DNA of 64,000 nucleotides from Actinomadura chibensis NBRC 106107 (GTDB taxonomy: Bacteria > Actinomycetota > Actinomycetes > Streptosporangiales > Streptosporangiaceae), in assembly GCF_001552135.1 (NCBI RefSeq), contig NZ_BCQP01000025.1, positions 1 through 64,000 of the forward strand. The letters are read 5' to 3'. The position numbers were made by a program, and so were the translations under genes. The notes beneath the pieces are model-generated. The model was not told the origin of the DNA. It saw only the letters and a program-made list of their open reading frames with translations, and ran no database searches. Of this stretch, positions 61,067 through 64,000 are shown piece after piece. How positions within the stretch are numbered: position 1 is the first letter of the stretch; each line of letters starts with the position of its first letter.

Positions 61067-63595
61067 ATGGCGAGGGGGCAGCTCCGCATCTACCTGGGCG
61101 CCGCGCCCGGGGTGGGGAAGACCTACGCCATGCTGTCGGAGGCGCGGCGGAGGCTGGAGCGCGGCACGGACGTCGTCGTCGGGTACGTCGAGACGCACGG
61201 CCGCGCCCGCACCGCCGCGCTCCTGGACGGGCTGGAGATCCTCCCGCGCGCCACCCGGACCCACCGCGGCGCCGAGTTCACCGAGCTGGACGTCGAGGCC
61301 GTGCTGCGCCGCGCGCCCGACGTCGTCCTGGTGGACGAGCTGGCGCACACGAACGTCCCCGGCGGCAAGCACGCCAAGCGGTGGCGGGACGTCGAGGAGA
61401 TCCTGGACGCGGGCATCGACGTGATCTCGACGGTGAACGTCCAGCACCTGGAGTCGGTCAACGACGTCGTGGAGAACATCACGGGGGTGCCGCAGCGGGA
61501 GACCGTCCCGGACGAGGTGGTCCGCAGCGCCGGGCAGGTCGAGCTGATCGACATGGCGCCGGAGGCGCTGCGCCGCCGGATGGCGCACGGCAACATCTAC
61601 ACGCCGGAGAAGGTCGACGCGGCCCTGTCCAACTACTTCCGGGTCGGGAACCTGACCGCGCTGCGCGAGCTGGCGCTGCTGTGGCTCGCGGGCAAGGTGG
61701 ACGACCAGCTCGACCGGTACCGCAGCGAGCACGGCATCGGCGGCACCTGGGAGGCGCGGGAGCGGATCGTCGTCGCGCTGACCGGCGGCCCGGAGGGCGA
61801 GACGCTGCTGCGCCGCGCGACCCGGATCGCCGCCCGCTCCAAGGGCGCCGACCTGCTCGCCGTGCACGTCACCCGCGGCGACGCGCTGCGCGGCGCGCGG
61901 CCCCGCGACCTCGCCCGGCAGCGCGAGATCGTGGAGGGCCTCGGCGGGACGTTCCACCAGGTCGTCGGCGACGACATCCCGCGCGCCCTGCTGGAGTTCG
62001 CGCGCGCGGTGAACGCGACGCAGCTCGTCCTCGGGGTGTCGCGGCGGGGGCGGCTCGCGCAACTGCTGCGGCCGGGCATCGGGGTGACGACGACCGCGCG
62101 GTCCGGCGGCATCGACGTGCACATGGTCACGCACGACCAGGCGCACCGCGGCGTCATGCGTCCGGTGCGCGACGAGGGGCTGTCGCTCAACCGCCGCCTC
62201 GCCGGGTTCCTGCTCGCCGCGGGCGGGCTGCCGCTGCTGACGTTCGGGCTGGTGCACGCGCGGCCGACGCTGTCGCTGCCGTCGGACATCCTGTTCTTCC
62301 TCGCCGCCGTCGTCGGGATCGCGCTGGTCGGCGGGATGTGGCCCGCGCTGTTCACGGCGGTCGCCGGGTTCCTGCTGCTCAACTGGTACTTCACGCCGCC
62401 GATCAACCGGTTCACCGTCGCCGAGCAGGAGAACCTCGTCGCGCTCGCGGTGTTCGTGCTGGTCGGCATCGGGGTCAGCGTCGTCGTGGACGACGCCGCC
62501 CGGCGCTCGCGGGAGGCGGCGAAGCTCGGCGGCGAGGCGGGCCTGCTGTCCGCGCTCGCCGGGAACGTGCTGCGCGGCGAGCGCGCCCTCGACACCCTCC
62601 TCGGCCGGATGCGGGAGACGTTCGGGCTGACGTCGGTCACGCTGCTGGAGCGTCCCGTCCCGGCGACGCCGGACAGCCACGACGACCCGGCCGACTGGCG
62701 GATCGTCGCGACCGTCGGCGGGCGGCCGTGCACCGCGCCCGGCGAGGGCGACACCGAGATCCCCGCCGGGGACGGCCTCACCCTCGCGATCCGGGGCCGC
62801 CCGCTCCCGGCGGGGGACCGGCGGGTGCTGGAGGCGTTCGCCGTGCAGGCGGCGGGCGCGCTGCGGCAGCAGCGGCTGGAGGCGGAGGCCGAGCGGGCCC
62901 GTCCGCTGGAGGCCGCCGACCGGATGCGGACCGCCCTGCTCAACGCCGTCAGCCACGACCTGCGCACGCCGCTCGCCTCGGCGAAGGCGGCGGTCGACAG
63001 CCTCGGCACGACGTCCGTCGACTGGACGCCGGACGAGCGCGCCGAGCTGCTCGACACCGCCCGCCAGTCCCTCGACCGGCTCGACCGGCTGGTCGCCAAC
63101 CTGCTCGACATGAGCCGGCTGCAGGCCGGGGTCCTCGGCATCGCCGCGCGGCCGCTCGCGCTGGACGAGATCGTCCCGCGCGCCCTGGACGACGTGAGGG
63201 ACGGGGACCGGGTGAGCGTCCGGCTGGACCCCGGGCTGCCGGAGGTGGCGGCCGACCCGGCGCTGCTGGAGCGCGTCCTCGTCAACCTGATCGGGAACGC
63301 GCTGCGGCACAGCCCGCCCGGCGAGCCCGTCCTCCTCACGGCGGGCGCCATCAAGGACCGGGTGGAGCTGCGGATCGCCGACCGCGGGCCGGGCGTCCGG
63401 CCCCGCGACCGGGAGCGGATCTTCCAGCCGTTCCAGCGGCTGGACGACCGCGACAACCACACCGGGGTCGGGCTCGGCCTCGCGCTCGCCCGCGGGCTGA
63501 CCGAGGCGATGGGCGGCGAGCTCGTCCCCGAGGACACGCCGGGCGGCGGCCTCACCATGATCGTCGCCCTTCCCGTACACGGGCGGGCGGCATGA
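61067..63595 (+). CDS. kdpD: Osmosensitive potassium-channel histidine kinase KdpD
   Basis: An 842-residue KdpD: an N-terminal cytosolic KdpD domain ([18 protein letters not shown] with a Walker-A-like [24 protein letters not shown]), a USP-like domain ([14 protein letters not shown]), four transmembrane helices (about 385-480), a GAF-like region, the H-box [15 protein letters not shown] (His630) and an HATPase domain with [13 protein letters not shown] and GVGLGLAL. It senses potassium limitation and turgor. ATG 61067 has GGAGG nine bases upstream. kdpFABC is not in the window. ATGA overlap with kdpE. Confidence 0.96.
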   Translation: MARGQLRIYLGAAPGVGKTYAMLSEARRRLERGTDVVVGYVETHGRARTAALLDGLEILPRATRTHRGAEFTELDVEAVLRRAPDVVLVDELAHTNVPGGKHAKRWRDVEEILDAGIDVISTVNVQHLESVNDVVENITGVPQRETVPDEVVRSAGQVELIDMAPEALRRRMAHGNIYTPEKVDAALSNYFRVGNLTALRELALLWLAGKVDDQLDRYRSEHGIGGTWEARERIVVALTGGPEGETLLRRATRIAARSKGADLLAVHVTRGDALRGARPRDLARQREIVEGLGGTFHQVVGDDIPRALLEFARAVNATQLVLGVSRRGRLAQLLRPGIGVTTTARSGGIDVHMVTHDQAHRGVMRPVRDEGLSLNRRLAGFLLAAGGLPLLTFGLVHARPTLSLPSDILFFLAAVVGIALVGGMWPALFTAVAGFLLLNWYFTPPINRFTVAEQENLVALAVFVLVGIGVSVVVDDAARRSREAAKLGGEAGLLSALAGNVLRGERALDTLLGRMRETFGLTSVTLLERPVPATPDSHDDPADWRIVATVGGRPCTAPGEGDTEIPAGDGLTLAIRGRPLPAGDRRVLEAFAVQAAGALRQQRLEAEAERARPLEAADRMRTALLNAVSHDLRTPLASAKAAVDSLGTTSVDWTPDERAELLDTARQSLDRLDRLVANLLDMSRLQAGVLGIAARPLALDEIVPRALDDVRDGDRVSVRLDPGLPEVAADPALLERVLVNLIGNALRHSPPGEPVLLTAGAIKDRVELRIADRGPGVRPRDRERIFQPFQRLDDRDNHTGVGLGLALARGLTEAMGGELVPEDTPGGGLTMIVALPVHGRAA

Positions 63596-64000
63596 GCCGG
63601 GTCCTGGTCGTGGACGACGAGCCGCAGCTCCTGCGGGCGCTGCGGATCAACCTGCGCGCCCGCGGCTACGCCGTGGACGTCGCCGCCGACGGCACCGCCG
63701 CGCTCCGCCAGGCCGGGGCGGCGCCGCCGGACCTCGTCGTCCTCGACCTCGGGCTGCCGGACATCCCGGGCGTGGACGTCATCCACGGGCTGCGCGGCTG
63801 GACGCGCGTCCCGATCATCGTCCTGTCCGGGCGGGCGGGCAGCCAGGACAAGGTGGAGGCGCTGGAGGCGGGCGCCGACGACTACGTGACGAAGCCGTTC
63901 GACATCGAGGAGCTGGTCGCCCGCATCCGCGCGGTGACCCGGCGCGTGTCGGTGGCGGGCGAGGTCGCGCGGGCGGACGTCGGCGAGCACACCGTCGACC
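63592..64000 (+). CDS. kdpE: Response regulator KdpE (partial, cut by window edge)
   Basis: The first ~136 residues of an OmpR-family regulator: receiver acidic pair VVDDE, phospho-acceptor Asp52 in VVLDLGLPDIPG, the Thr/Ser switch LSGRAGSQD and YVTKPFDIEEL. The DNA-binding half lies beyond 64000. ATG overlaps the kdpD stop (ATGA). It should activate the kdpFABC potassium pump genes and may bind the repeat array at 60941-60994. Confidence 0.9.
   Translation, partial: MSRVLVVDDEPQLLRALRINLRARGYAVDVAADGTAALRQAGAAPPDLVVLDLGLPDIPGVDVIHGLRGWTRVPIIVLSGRAGSQDKVEALEAGADDYVTKPFDIEELVARIRAVTRRVSVAGEVARADVGEHTVD

Noticed and set aside
60545..63580. A 1011-codon frame on the minus strand
   Set aside because: Antisense shadow of kdpD.

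Overview
The window is from a high-GC actinomycete. Third codon positions are almost always G or C, GTG and TTG starts are common, and genes are packed with ATGA-type overlaps. Gene families such as SAV_2336-type proteins, DUF6879, DUF2617/DUF4247, a 7Fe ferredoxin, and KstR- and Kdp-type regulation fit Streptosporangiales, and an Actinomadura-like genome is my best guess (inference only). I found no rRNA, tRNA, CRISPR array, transposase or phage gene.

Layout. Bases 1-4459 (minus strand) hold an NTP-dependent conflict-type locus: a Trypco1 small protein, a trypsin-like protease with a VMAP-C-like tail, a MoxR AAA+ ATPase and a SAV_2336-type protein cut by the window edge. Next come a MmcQ/YjbR protein, a GT-C-like membrane protein, a secreted protein with a lipoprotein, a quinone oxidoreductase and a membrane-anchored hydrolase. 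Bases 10451-12394 encode a TNT-type NAD glycohydrolase toxin domain fused to immunity-like domains, followed by a catalytically gutted CysRS-like protein and a methyltransferase. Bases 14009-24729 are mostly housekeeping: enoyl-CoA hydratase, polysaccharide deacetylase, PH-domain protein, fdxA, dapC, a run of envelope genes ending in a membrane spermidine synthase-like protein, a MerR regulator and an acyl-CoA dehydrogenase.

Bases 24752-26737 are an unrecognised three-gene operon: a disordered acidic tail-anchored protein plus two tandem paralogous small proteins, with less biased codon use than the surroundings. After it come a WYL regulator divergent from two alpha/beta hydrolases, an FtsX-type ABC exporter facing a two-component system, and a VOC protein. 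A second accessory block (35727-39839) has a small protein, a DUF6879 protein, an unusual PhyH-like oxygenase and a STAND/NB-ARC-TPR protein.

The right third is metabolic and regulatory. It contains an MFS transporter with a GT4 mannosyltransferase-like gene, a cholesterol oxidase with a perfect KstR operator, a DapB-like dehydrogenase with an AhpD-like protein, and a sulfonate cassette (TauD plus ssuABC) around a palindromic operator. It continues with a SigJ-type sigma factor, a DHA2 efflux pump, dapD, a phosphopantetheinyl transferase, dapE with a LOG-family protein, an enolase-superfamily enzyme, a 3-hydroxyisobutyrate dehydrogenase-like gene divergent from a TetR regulator, and kdpDE. 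An array of helically phased GCGT repeats lies in front of kdpD, and kdpE is cut by the right edge.

Lysine/DAP synthesis (dapC, dapD, dapE), sulfur scavenging (tauD-ssuABC) and sterol oxidation (choA with KstR) are the pathways best supported. The conflict-type locus, the TNT protein, the three-gene operon and the NB-ARC block are the parts most likely to hold new biology.
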